DNA of 64,000 bases from Archilochus colubris (taxonomy: Eukaryota > Chordata > Aves > Apodiformes > Trochilidae), in NCBI GenBank assembly GCA_023079485.1, contig CM041083.1, positions 64,175,810 to 64,239,809 on the forward strand, written 5' to 3'. The notes beneath the pieces were generated by a model that was given only the letters and a program-made list of their open reading frames with translations, was not told the DNA's origin and did no database searches. Below are positions 49,891-62,177 of this stretch, in pieces (positions within the stretch are counted from its first letter, which is position 1; each line of letters opens with the position of its first letter). Made by a program: the position numbers and the translations under genes.

Positions 49891-52800
49891 AACACAGCAC
49901 ACTCAGTTGGGATTTAAGATCATCTAAACAAAAGCTGTAAGAGTCACAGACTGGAAAATGAAACCTTTATCAACTTAGTTACTCCAATACCAGGTGATGA
50001 TTTGAGAATGGTATCACACAACCTGATTGCATTTTGCTTTCCATGCATAAATGCAAGGAAATAAAAGACAGTGTAGTAAAGTGATTTATTATCTGTCATG
50101 ACCACATCTACATAGGAAAAAAGCCCAATATCATCTACTTTTATCATTATCCATTGATGTAGAAAATAATCATCTGATAACTAAGACAATATTAGCTGCA
50201 GTGACAACAGTTCGAGGCATTTCACAAGGGCACCTGGCAAGTGTTTCACCAGGTTTTTAGTAGGTGTGATAGATTCATTCTCTTTCACCTGGAGAGAGAC
50301 AGAAGGACAAAATAAGTGCTTTTTGGTGTTTGCTGCACCACCAGTTTCTTCTAGGGGAAAAAAACTCCATGTACACAGGTGCAGAGGTTCCAAATCACAG
50401 TTTACTTGGATTGGAGTGGCAGCAACTCCCAGCTGTGTGCTGTGCCCAGTGCATGCTCTGTGGCACCGTGGTGTTTTGCTACCTTGCCATCTTTTAAATA
50501 GCTCGTACATTGCTCTGAATATAAATACTACAGTTTGAGTACACTTACTAAAATGCCCTTATAAATGATAAGTCAGCTTTGGTTTTGTTGTGTGGTTGTT
50601 CTCTTCTTCACAGAGCTACTCAGGTTGCAAAATGCTGCATGCATTTGCACTACAGATGTGGAGCTTGGGTCTATAATTAGCATACTGCCTAGGAAAAGCT
50701 TCTGGGATGTTAGTTAACTCGTTGGGCTGAATCACTCCTGCAGTCCTCAGGCAAAAGCCCTACTGAAGTTGCTGGGGATTTTGCCTGGGTAAGGACTTGG
50801 GCCCCGCTCTATTTCATCTGAGGTCAGTAACAAAACATGCAAGTGTCAGCACTTGACAGTGTTGCCCAATGAGAGATCTCGATGTGCCAGAGGCTTCTCT
50901 GTGCTCATACATGACTTCAATATTGTGTAACTATCATCTGCCAAAGGGAGAGCATAGTCCAGATAGTACTGTTTGCCCACTGCATAATTCTGCTGGCTAA
51001 AATGCAGCTGTGTCTGGCATGAATTTGACCCTCTGGCATTACAAGCATTTTGCTTTGTTAACTGTACTTAGAGAAATGTGGGATTGCACCCAGATAGAGT
51101 TTTATAACCGAAAAAGGAAAAAGAACATATATCAGAAAAGAATAAGAAATCATTTGTGAGGCTTCATAATGACCCTGTAGATAGTTGTGGTGGCAGAGTA
51201 CCTAGAGCAATGGTAGTCAGCACGGTAGATGGGAGAAAGTGAAGTTGCCATTTAAAAGTTTCATTTTGGTTGTGTAATTTTCTGTGCAGCTGAAGTAATA
51301 AAAGAAAGACCATTTAGGGTGATTCTGCTTCCACTTTTGCCCCATGTTCCATCATTGTCAACAGAACTACGATGCCAACATTTGACTTTTTCTTTTTGGA
51401 ATAAGAACAAAACTGAGAATAGACTTCCCTCCTGACTGTCTTCACATGTTAATTTCTTAATCCACAATTTTATTGTGAGTGAAAATGGAAGGAAGTGGTA
51501 GGGCCTTGCCCTTGTTCATTTTGTCTTTTCCCCATTTCCAGGAGGAGAAAGGAGATGCTTAGGGAAAAAAAATTAGTTTTCTCAACAAAGAGAAACAAAA
51601 AACTTTGGCATTTCAGTTATGCTTAGAAATGCTTCATATACATTAATTCTTTAAAAGATGTATGCAGCTAAATATTTGGAGAGGGGAAAAGGGTTATTCT
51701 GGGCTCTTTTGTAAAATTTAAGGAAAAAGGCACAGGAAGGCTAAAGATGTTCTCGAAGTCACCCTCCTTCCCAGTGCCAGAGGTTCTGACACTATTCTCT
51801 GCCCTTTAGACCAGAATTTTGATCTTGGATTGTATCGCATAAGGCATTTATGGATGTGATCAGGGTACCTTTGAACAATCTTTCTTCTCCTAGAATTCAC
51901 TGCAATCATCTTAATCACTTTAGTAGATACAATTTCCTTGCTTCCCTGAACATGTGAATGGTTGACTCTGTGTAAGTTAATCAACAGTCTGGGTTTTATT
52001 ACCAATATAAATTAACAACCCAGCTTTTATCAAAAGCTGCATGTAGGTTGTGTTCTGTAGATTTCACTACTTCGCAGTTTTCATAATTTCTGTCTGAAAT
52101 GAAGCTTTGATCATAGTACAAAAAGCGAGCAACCGTTTGAAAACCTTCTTCCCCTTCTTTCTCTGCTAATAGTTAATGCTGAGAGTAGGTAAATCTTGTC
52201 TAACCAAACGTGATAAATAAGCAGTTTAGCTCAAGCCTGGATTTTATGTCAAAGCACAGTATGGTGAAAACAATGTTTCCTTTGTTTGAATGGAGAGCAA
52301 AAGAAGCAAAATCTGCTGATATGCGGGAACCCTCAGGACAATTGTGTGGCCAGTGTTACAATATATAATTCTACAGTAATTTGTTCCAACATAGCATCAA
52401 AAGGTCTGGTGCTGTTTGGTGAAGTGGGAAAAGCATTTCTAGAAAGCAGAGATGAATAACTGTTCAGCTTAGGGAAGGTGGGCCAAACTCAGTCCTCTGT
52501 CTTACTCTAGCATCCAGCTCCCTGAGTGAGTACTGGTGAAAAGTGACAGATCTGAGATAACTACTGACCCTGAAAAGGTCATTGCAGTGAGCATCCACAA
52601 ATTCTGTGCTACTGCTGGCCCTTCTGCATGGAAGAATGGAGGGCAGTGGGGGAAGCAAACTCCAAACTCTGCTAATTTCTTCCCTCTGCCTCAATTTTCC
52701 TTCCTGGTCTCTTGCAGGCATCAAAAGCTCCATACATAAGGTTAGTTCCCAGGTGACTATAGTTCATGTCTGGGGAAAAAAAACAACACTTCTTCCTCTT

Positions 52801-53399
52801 TGGCTGAAAAAATTTTGGGATGATCTACCATGCGCTCTTGCTTTCTTCTAACTGGGAGTGTGGCTTTTATTGTTCATTTTACAGGTTTCTTCAGCTTCTT
52901 CCTTCCCTGACTCTTGTAACCTGAAATGCAAACAACATTACTCTGAGAACTGCTAGAGCAGTGATGTGTGACTGGCTACATATAGAGGCTGACATTAATG
53001 TTGATAGGGCATTAAGTTTACCTAATACAAAAGCTATTCCTGTAGCAAAGACTGTCTGGTGTGATAACACCTCTGTTTTGCCTGCTGAAAGAGATACTTA
53101 TATTGATGTAGGAACCCTCTTATGGTACTAATATGTTACAGAGAAATATCTTTGAAGGTAAGGTTTTAGAGGGAATTCATTGTTTATATTGCTTAGGAAA
53201 ACACCTTTGTGCAAATAAATTAATCTCCATCTCCCCTGCTGGAAAGAATTTCTTGAAGCTGTCAAGATTTATTCACTGCCACTCTGGTTCCCCTTCTCAT
53301 GAAAGGACATTAGAAGAAACCGTCTCTGTGAAAATTGCTATTGCTACAGTTTCTATTGGATTGAATGTGCTTTATTTCCCATGGTTTGAGAGGTGTAGA

Positions 53400-53830
53400 A
53401 GACATTCAGTACCAGGATCTACTACTTCTACTCTGCTCTCATGAGACCCCACCTGGACTCCTTTGCCCAGTTCTGAAGCCCCCAGCACAAGGACATGGAT
53501 ATGCTGGAGTGAGTCCTGAGAAGGGCCACAAAGACAACCAGGGGGCTGGAGCACCTCTCTAATGAGGACAGCTGAGACACTCAAGGTTGTTCAGCCTGGA
53601 GACATTGGATCAGGTTGCCCAGGGAAGCTGTGGATGCCCTTCCTTCACTGAAAGGGTTGTCAAGCACTGGAACAAGCTTGACACAGTGGAGTGACCATCC
53701 CATCTATTTAAAAGATGTGTAGATATGGTTCTTCAGGACATCGTTTAGTGGTGGACTTGGCAGTGCTAGGTTAGAGGTTGGACTTGATGATCTTGATGGT
53801 CTTTTCCAACCATAATGATTTTGTGATGCG
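53400..53830 (+). mobile_element. Old CR1 LINE fragment with internal deletion
   Basis: The plus strand follows the CR1 3' region. It has a 'catgagaccccacctgg' segment, an 'agggccacaaagacaacc' segment and 'ctggagcacctctc', then a jump near 53605 from 'gttcagcctggag' straight to 'aggttgcccagggaagctg'. That jump loses a few hundred bases of the usual element. The 3' end is 'gttggacttgatgatcttgatggtcttttccaacc' followed by a degenerate terminal repeat. It is an older subfamily than the neighbouring minus-strand copy. Confidence 0.85.
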
Positions 53831-53920
53831 TTTCACTTCTCCTTGTCCACTTGAAAAAGGACAGCAGTCAGACTTGTCCCTCTAAGTGCAAATTACAGAG
53901 GTCTCGTAGTGGACCCCAAG

Positions 53921-55670
53921 AATCATAGAATCATAGAATTAGCCGGGTTGGAAGGGACCTCAGAGATCATCTAGTCCAACCCTTGACCCACCGGAGCAGT
54001 TGCTAGACCATGGCACTGAGTGCCACATCCAGTCTTTTTTTAAATGTCTCCAGGGACGGAGAATCTACCACCTCACCGGGCAGTCCATTCCATAGCCTAA
54101 TCACCCTCTCCGTGAAGAAATTCTTTCTAATATCTAACCTAAACCTCCCCTGGCACAACTTAAGACTGTGTCCTCTTGTCTTGTTGAAGGTCGTCTGTGA
54201 AAAGAGTCCAGTTCCCACCTCGCTACAGCCTCCTTTCAGGTAGTTGTAGACAGCAATGAGGTCTCCCCTGAGCCTCCTCTTCTTCAGGCTGAACAGCCCC
54301 AGCTCTCTCAGCCTCTCCTCATAGGGCCTGTGCTCGAGTCCCTTCACCAGCCTGGTTGCCCTCCTTTGGACCTGTTCCAGGACCTCTACATCCTTCTTAA
54401 ACTGAGGGGCCCAGAACTGGACACAGTACTCGAGGTGTGGCCTCACCAGCGCTGAGTACAGGGGAAGAATCACCTCCCTGGACCTGCTGGTGACGCTGTT
54501 TCTGATACAGGCCAGGATGCCATTGGCCTTCTTGGCCACCTGGGCACACTGCTGGCTCATGTTCAGTTTCTTGTCAATGCAGACTCCCAGGTCCCTTTCT
54601 GCCTGGCTGCTCTCCAGCCACTCTGTGCCCAGCCTGTAGCGCTGCATGGGGTTGTTGTGGCCAAAGTGCAGGACCCGGCACTTGGCCTTGTTGAACCTCA
54701 TCCCGCTGGAATCGGCCCAGCTCTCTAGTCTGTCCAGGTCCCTCTGCAGAGCCCTCCTGCCTTCGAGTTGGTCCACACTTCCTCCCAGCTTGGTGTCATC
54801 TGCGAATTTGCTGATGATGGACTCAATCCCTTCGTCTAAGTCGTCGATAAAGATATTAAACAGAACTGGGCCCAACACTGATCCTGGGGGACACCACTAG
54901 TGACCGGCTGCCAACTGGATGCAGCCCCGTTCAGCACCACTCTCTGGGCCCGGCCCTCCAGCCAGTTCCTAACCCAGCACAGGGTGCTCCTGTCCAAGCT
55001 GTGGGCTGACAGCTTTTTCAGGAGAATGCTATGGGGGACGGTGTCAAAGGCTTTGCTGAAATCCAGGTAGACCACATCCACCGCCTTCCCCTCATCCACC
55101 AGACGGGTCACCTGATCATAAAAGGAGATCAGGTTGGTCAGGCAGGACCTGCCCTTCCTAAACCCGTGCTGGCTGGGTCTGATCCCTTGCCCATCCTGCA
55201 GGTGCTGTGTGATTGCACTGAGGATGATCTGCTCCATAACCCTGCCAGGCACTGAGGTCAGGCTGACGGGCCTGTAGTTTCCCGGGTCCTCCTTCCGGCC
55301 CTTTTTGTGGATTGGCGTGACATTCGCCAACTTCCAGTCATCTGGGATGTCCCCAGTGAGCCAGGACTGTTGGTAGATGATAGAGAGAGGCTTGGCGAGC
55401 TCTTCTGCCAGCTCCCTCATCACTCTTGGGTGGATCCCATCCGGTCCCATAGACTTGTGGGGGTCCAAGCAGCTCAAGAGGTCACTGACTGTGTCCTTCA
55501 ATATTACAGGGGGGCTGTTTAGATTTTTATCACCTTCTATAGGCTCCAGAAGCCTGCTGTCAACAGGATAACCTGTCTTTCTGTTGAAAACTGAGGTAAA
55601 GAAGGTGTTAAATACCTCAGCCTTTTCCTCATCTTTGATAACTATATTCCCACCCATGTCCAGTAAAAGG
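53921..55670 (-). mobile_element. CR1 LINE, 5'-truncated, young-looking
   Basis: This is a 1.75 kb CR1 copy antisense to CACNA1C. Its 3' end at 53921 carries two to three copies of the terminal octamer (minus-strand ATTCTATG), followed inward by the short 3' untranslated part and a long ORF2 remnant. Similarity to CR1 stops at about 55650-55690, inside ORF2 upstream of the reverse transcriptase core, as expected from incomplete reverse transcription. It is distinctly G/C-richer than the intron around it, which is typical of CR1. It lies 90 bases from an older plus-strand CR1 fragment. Confidence 0.95.
54003..55670 (-). pseudogene. CR1 ORF2 remnant: reverse transcriptase domain and C-terminus, one frameshift
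   Basis: This is non-LTR retrotransposon ORF2, which encodes endonuclease and reverse transcriptase; here only the second half remains. Two long overlapping frames cover it. The upstream one (54836-55690) has the finger region with DPGNYRPVSLTS at about residues 135-146 and motif A, D-FSKAFD, at about 210-216. The downstream one (54003-54878) has the catalytic FADD box at about residues 25-28, then a cysteine- and arginine-rich C-terminal region, and ends LDVALSAMV. The two frames meet at 54881-54890, just after SGVPQ, where one base appears to be missing in a G run. The endonuclease half and ORF1 are absent. Apart from that shift there is no stop over about 1.65 kb, so the insertion is recent. 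Confidence 0.93.
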
Positions 55671-58113
55671 ATAGGTAACAGGGGAGTCACTGGATGAGGG
55701 CATTACCAACTACATTGAAAATCTATAGGCTGTAGTAGCAGAAGGGTTAAGCTTCAGAACAAGGATGCAGTAACAGAGCTGCGTGGATCCTCACAGATGT
55801 GCAGATCAAAATGTAAGTGTATTACCTAGCTGTTTGAAGAACCACGAGCAGAATAACAGGGCTATGCCAGGTCACAAATGAATTTCTTTAACACAGCTGT
55901 GTGAGGGAAGCTTGCATAACACCTGCCCACACTCAGCTTAGCTCAAGCTGTTGTTATCAGTCCCTCACTCTCCTGCATGCTAGAAGTATTTGCAAACTGG
56001 GAATCTATTACTTCAAAGCCGCTATAAAATGCCTGTTTCTTTGGCTCAGGGTAATTGACCTGTTCTCAATGCCCTGCTCAAGAGGTATAAAAGCTTTAAT
56101 TACAGGTTTGACAAGCTGACTTTAAAGGCAACACTCTTTACCTTGAATTCTTTGCTTTTTCTCCTGGCTGCACAGTAAAACACAGCCTGCCCAGCTAGCA
56201 TCTCATGCTTCTGACTCATATGATATTGTGATAATAGTGTCTAGTATCAGACTAGTCATTATGTTAGCAGAAGTGACTGAAAGAACACCCCATGCAGGAG
56301 CAGCACACAAAATCACAAGCATCTTATTTACTAGGCACAGAAGGAATGTAGCAGACTAGGGTTTCAAAACAGAATTCAGTGCACATTTCAGAATAGGAGG
56401 GATGAGTTCCATTTCAGATGATGAAACTGAATAGAAGCTGTTCAGTATGATCCATGAATGCAACTGCAGGGGACCAGTTCTCACACAGCTCTGGTTCCAG
56501 AGTGACCTCGATCTGATATGTGTGTGTTGCTGTACCCGTCCATCAGTGAACTGAATTTCTTGATTGTTTACCAACAGGGAAGCATCATCCAGAAGCCTTT
56601 TCACTCATTCCACATGAATACTGCTATTAGAAAATGTCTGTACTTGCTGAGAATTAATCTTTGTCTTGCCCTGCCTAAGCAAAGGGACTTCTAAAATGGA
56701 CAGGGCCTTGCTTCTCTCTTCTTGATAATACTAGTGCTTAAATATTTGAAGAAAATAACTCCTGAATTAAGTGTTTCCAGATGGAAAAAGCATACACTAC
56801 TCTACACACTACTTGCAGGGTGGTATTTCAGGTGAAAATATTCAGCCACTTGTTCTTTCACACAGTCCCTTCACCTCTGGCCCAGCCTCTGCCCAAATAC
56901 CCAGCCTGTCCTTTGAAATAATAATACAGCCCCATTTCTCCCTCACATTTGGGTTTCCTTTCCTTTGTGATGTTCTGACAACAAGGGCAAGCCTCCAGGA
57001 GACCAGTTTCCTTCTTCTATACCTGAGATAGTCTTCAGAGAGACCTACCCTCTCAGAGGCACAATTCCTGCTTTAGATCCCTGGTTGCAGGGTTTTGCAA
57101 GCTTCAAAAAATGTCCAGTGCAAGCTACCAGGGCATGATTCCGTACCTACTGCACCATCCAAACCATGCTTTCTTTCCTGAAATATCCTCTTATGTGCTC
57201 TAGATCACAAACTGTAGGCCTCTTACCAAGTTTTGAGGCATCACCCACCTTGAAATTACTTGTGACAGGCAGGAATGTCATAAAACAGCTGGAGCTGCAT
57301 CTCTCACTTTAAAGCTTAGCAATCTATGTGGCAAGCAGCACTCCCTGGAGATTTTCTGATGACCTAAGCAGATCGACTTGGAACTAGCTCCTGCAATTTT
57401 TTATTTTTTTTTTTGCTTCTCATAGACTCTGCACAGACAACAGATTCACAGGGCTGTGAACTGAAAGAACAAAGACGCTTCTGCTGAAATAGAGCTTCTT
57501 ATCAAAGTTACTGCTTCACCACCCAGGTGTATATTTGTAAGGGTGGGCATATGGACAAATTCACACATCCAGAGGAATTTCAGGAAACATGTAGTCTGCT
57601 TTAAAACTACAGTTGTGCTTGAAACTTATGTGCTGGTTATTTTCATCAATAACGGTGTGCTAGTGAGCAAAATATGAATAATGCCATGATTATTAGAGAG
57701 CCAAACCCAATCAAAACACTAAGGACTTTTTTTTTTCCTTGTAGTTGTTGATTTTACTGTCTTGAGGGCACTCTGTGGTGTAGTTATTTTGTTCATGATC
57801 AATGTTTATATCACTTCCCAGCACATTATCTGCAGTGTTTGCAGCTCTTGTGCCCCATTTCTAAGGTGCCTGCCAGACCAGCCTACAATAGTAGAATCTT
57901 TCTGGTTTTTTAAGTGAGATCCTCCTGCTTATGTCATTTTGCAGGGTAGATTCAGGTGTATTTGATGGCACTACTGTTTTCTCCATTAAAAATCATAAAG
58001 AATAAGAGAAATCTCGCAGAACTGTTCTGAATCTACTGTTGTGATTTGTTCACGATCACAAGATACTGTTGAGTATCCTCAATTGTTCAATTGTTTTGCC
58101 TTTCCTTCTTTTT

Positions 58114-58138
58114 TATTTCTTTCTTTCTTTCTCTTTCT
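58114..58138 (+). repeat. TTTC microsatellite
   Basis: Short TTTC tetranucleotide run embedded in a T-rich stretch of intron 9. Confidence 0.85.
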
Positions 58139-58269
58139 ATTTTTGTTTTAATTTATTCCTTGAGAATTCTGTGGGAACTGGAGAGGTTGCTAAAAAGTTT
58201 TAGAATGACACCAGAAACGTGTGCTATAAACTATGCCCTGGCAAGTAAATCCCTAGCACTTTAGCCTAT

Positions 58270-58292
58270 TTGTTGTTGTTGTTGTTGTTGTT
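58270..58292 (+). repeat. TTG trinucleotide microsatellite
   Basis: Seven consecutive TTG units, perfect in this copy, in intron 9. Confidence 0.92.
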
Positions 58293-61200
58293 TTCTTTCT
58301 CCTAGCAAGGCAAACAAGTAATCTATCAGACAAGAAAACCAATCTAGGATGTCATAGGTGGATCCAGATTAGGAGAGAGACATCTTTCATGATCTGTTGG
58401 TGCAGCAGCCCATGTCCTTCTTCAGCCATATGGATTAAGAGAAATGTTAATTCCATTGCACTTGCAGGCAGTCACTCTGCAGTAAATGGACTCCTCTCAT
58501 GGACTGAGATGTTTGTTCAGCAGTACAACCAGTCACCCAGGGACACTCTTGGCCCTTTTTAGCAGTAAGATTTCCCTTCTGTAAAGTCTGCTTTTGAGTG
58601 AGTCTTACATCCTTCGCTTAGCAGACACTTGAGATAACATAGGTCATGCAAAATATAATTTTGCCCTTCAGGCAGGAAAATGGGAAGAGGATTTTAAGTT
58701 CTTTCTTTCAAATACAGAACAGAACAGGTGTGAGGCTTGCGAAGTCTGTCTCTTGGCAGGGGCTGGAGTTTGACAGTGCCCATTCTTTGGTCTTTTGTGC
58801 AATGTGCATTCCACTTCCAGGTGAAAGGAACAAATATTTGTGGAATACAGCATAATACTGTCAATATCCCTGTAAAAAGAAGAAAAATGGTAGCTGTTTA
58901 AAGTAGCTGAGGAGTTTGTTGTAACAAAATAAGTCCCAGGAACACTAATTAGTAGCAAGGTTATGCATGCATAGGAGTGCAATAATCTGCTTGTGGTAAT
59001 GACAGATCTGATAACCACATGTCTGCACAATTGATATATATCCCTCCTACTCCTCTTCATGTATGGTATAAATTTACTCAGCCCATGATTATATCCCCTC
59101 AACATCATAGGATGTGTATGCACATATGATAACATGAGTGGAAGAGGAGAAAGACATGTAGACCCAAGTCTTTTTATATAAAGTATGTACATTGCAATTT
59201 TGTATTGTAAAATACATTATTTATCTCTGAATGAAACATTTGGTGATAAGATTCTCCATCTCAGTTTTGGCACTGTTTCTAATTTCTATTGCTCCATTTA
59301 GTAAAACAGTGCCACACTGCATCAGTCTTTCCTGATGCAGTCCAATGCCCAGCCTGGTTTTACAGTAATAGCAGGTCTTGTTACTACGTACCAGCTGTAC
59401 CACTTTGCTGCTGGGTGACTGGTGTAAAGATGGTTTTACTGAAAGCCTTTTTCTGAAGTGGATACAACTGGCCATCACTTTATGGCTCTTTATTACTATC
59501 CTAGATTCTGTGGCTGACCTTGAGTGAAAGCATGAATCATGCTGCCTCTCCTTGCAATTGCAGTCATTTGTATGTAACCAGAAATTAGGTTACACAAAGT
59601 GTGAATATTACATTTATTTATTGTAATATTGTGTTTCTGATACTGTCTGTATGAACACTGACCTCTGAGCCCTTGGTAAGCATTTTTCAAGCTTTTCCAC
59701 AATTTTTTTTCTGGATTTTTTTGTTTGTTTTTTTACTGTGCTAGATTTATTGATGTATGCTCTCTATCTTTGGGAGAAATGCAACCACCAAGGTCCAACA
59801 AATATTTCAGGTTTCCTTTCCTCTTCTGTAGAAGATTTCATATTGCAGAACTCCTTTCCAGAACAGAAATTACAGGAGTTCTTCAGTCATATCCGGTATA
59901 TTTTCCTGACAAAATCAGAAGGTCTAGAGATTTACCTGTGCACAGTTTACTTTCTGCAGGCTGCTACTCACTGTTTGTTCCCAAGACACTGTATGCATGC
60001 AGTAGAAAGAAAGCTGTATCTTATTTGAATTAATGAATGAGATTAATGAGTGCAGCATTTCCAAAACAGGCAATGAGAAGAGGAAAGCTAGGCAATATTC
60101 ACTTCTTAATTAAAACAAGGGCTCTCCACTGAAAAAATACGACTTGATTGATATTCTGACAGCTGCCCATAGACTCATTCATGAGATGATGGGCATGAGA
60201 GGCACCACGGGAAGCAGGGTTATTACTGGAGACAAAGTCATTCACTTGATGCAGATTCTGGTAAAGGAAGAATCCTGGCTATTGCAATTTATTCCTGTGC
60301 TTGTTGCAAAAAGAAATCTTAAATCCCAGGTGGAGAATTCAGAGGACTTCTTTGCTCTTTAGATTTGCTTTATAGTTCAGCAAAGTCCCGCTAGGGAGAC
60401 ATTAGCATCAGTAGTAACTATAGTACTTAGTGCTTATTATAATGTGTTTCATCTGCAGATCTCAGAGAGGTTTGCAAGGTGAGGGCAGAATTATAATCCC
60501 CCTTTTAGAGAAGCTGAACAGACACATAGAAAAGCTTCATTGTATTTCTAAGCTGACACAATAAGGTGAAATGATGATGGAGTGATGTCAGGTCCTTCTG
60601 ATCTCAAATACCAGCATGGGGAGAAGGGGTGATTTAGACACTTGTTTGCCAAGTTATTCAATACCAGTAGAAGCTGGAGTGTTGGAGAAACTGGAGTCTA
60701 AGTGGGAGTATTAGAAAACACAATCAAATGTGTTGTTGCTTTTCTTAACCTGAAAACCCACTATGGATCTTTTTCAGTATGAATGAACATGCTGCTAGAT
60801 GCACTGTTTCAAGTGAGATACCTAACCCAAGGGCATATGGTAAATGCCCAGTCTGTCTACACAGTTGAGGAAGACATCAGTATGGCTTTCAAAAAACCTG
60901 TGGTGAGAATCTATCAGCCTCTGCAGCCTAACTCAAACAGCTAAATCAGAGACATGAAGTCAGGCAATGTGAATAGCCTCTGACATACCCAGTTCTAACC
61001 GATCTGTAGAGTCGTGCAGTAACATGGCACATTAAAATCTGTGAAAAGTTTATCTTTGTATATATATGTTGAACTGGGTACCCTTTGCCTGGACTTGATC
61101 TGCTCTGGATCTTAAATTGTCACAGTATTAAAGTGATATTCAGCAGTTAGTGTTGTAATGTTATATAATCCATGAAGATAAATCCAAATATTAGAATTGC

Positions 61201-62007
61201 CAAGATGACCAACATAAATGCAAGATGCAACTGATTATGTTTTTTCTGAACTGGGAGAAAATATTATTCTCCAAGTATATAAAGGAAAAATTATCTCAGG
61301 GCTAGACAGAAGGTTATTTGCTTGTGCCAGCTTTCTGTTTCAGTGGTTGGCTGTGTTTTGGCAGTCTGCCATCCCGTAATTCATTGCATGTCCATGGGGC
61401 ATTTCACTGGAGAAGGGACATATGTTAGTGCAAGAGTAGAACTGGTGTCAATGCTTGATGCCAGTGACATGAAACAGAGGCTCTCAAAGGGTCTTGCACA
61501 TCTGTCTGTCTAGCCAGTCACAGGCTGCAGACTCTTTGTCCTTATTTATGTCTGTTGGGTCTCATAGATAGAATTAGCATAATATGAAGCATTTTTCAGA
61601 TTAATTTTTAAGGAAGGTTTTCTTGTTGCTTTAGCTGCCACCAGGAATGCTGTGTAAGTAATAGAAAATTGGAGTTTAGGTAGTCCAAGAGCCAAAGTTC
61701 ACATTCAGAGATGAGCCATGCTGTGGCACAATGCAAGAAGTGCAAAGATTTCAGAAGAAAATGTAGAGACTATGAAGCCTACTGTTCCTTATGGTTTGCT
61801 CTCTGTTGAAACCATTAAATACTTGCATGGCTTTAAATAGTTGTTCCAATTATTTATTTTTTTTTTAAATTGCTATGCTAGTTGGAGAACATGTAACTAA
61901 TGGGAGATTTAATCAACCACAGTGAATTATGGTTGTGATGATAAACTGTAAAAAAAAGAGATTCTCATGTCAGCAAAGCCACCATGATTTGCTCCAGTAA
62001 CAGGTAT

Positions 62008-62177
62008 ACTGGAACAGGTTGCCCAGAGAAGTTGTGGATGTAAGATCATTATAAGTGTTCCAGGTCAGGTTGGCTGGGTCTTTGAACAACTTGATCTAGT
62101 GACAGATGCCCCTGCCCATAGCAGGAAGGGTGGACTGGATGATCTTTAAAGGTCCCTTCCATCATTCTGTGAAATAT
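62008..62177 (+). mobile_element. CR1 LINE fragment, 3' end, old copy
   Basis: The segment begins 'actggaacaggttgcccaga' and runs through 'gtgacagatgcccctgccc' and 'gtggactggatgatctttaaaggtcccttcc', which is the order of the last part of CR1. It ends in a degenerate terminal repeat (attctgtgaaat). No reading frame remains. Confidence 0.88.

Noticed and set aside
50630..50650. TGCATG Fox-binding motifs in intron 9 (here, near 55975, 58970 and 59995)
   Set aside because: Hexamers are expected by chance in 20 kb, and no exon 9* was found nearby to give them meaning.
55031..55571. Plus-strand open frames across the minus-strand CR1
   Set aside because: They are antisense shadows of CR1 ORF2, which is clearly coding-like on the minus strand.
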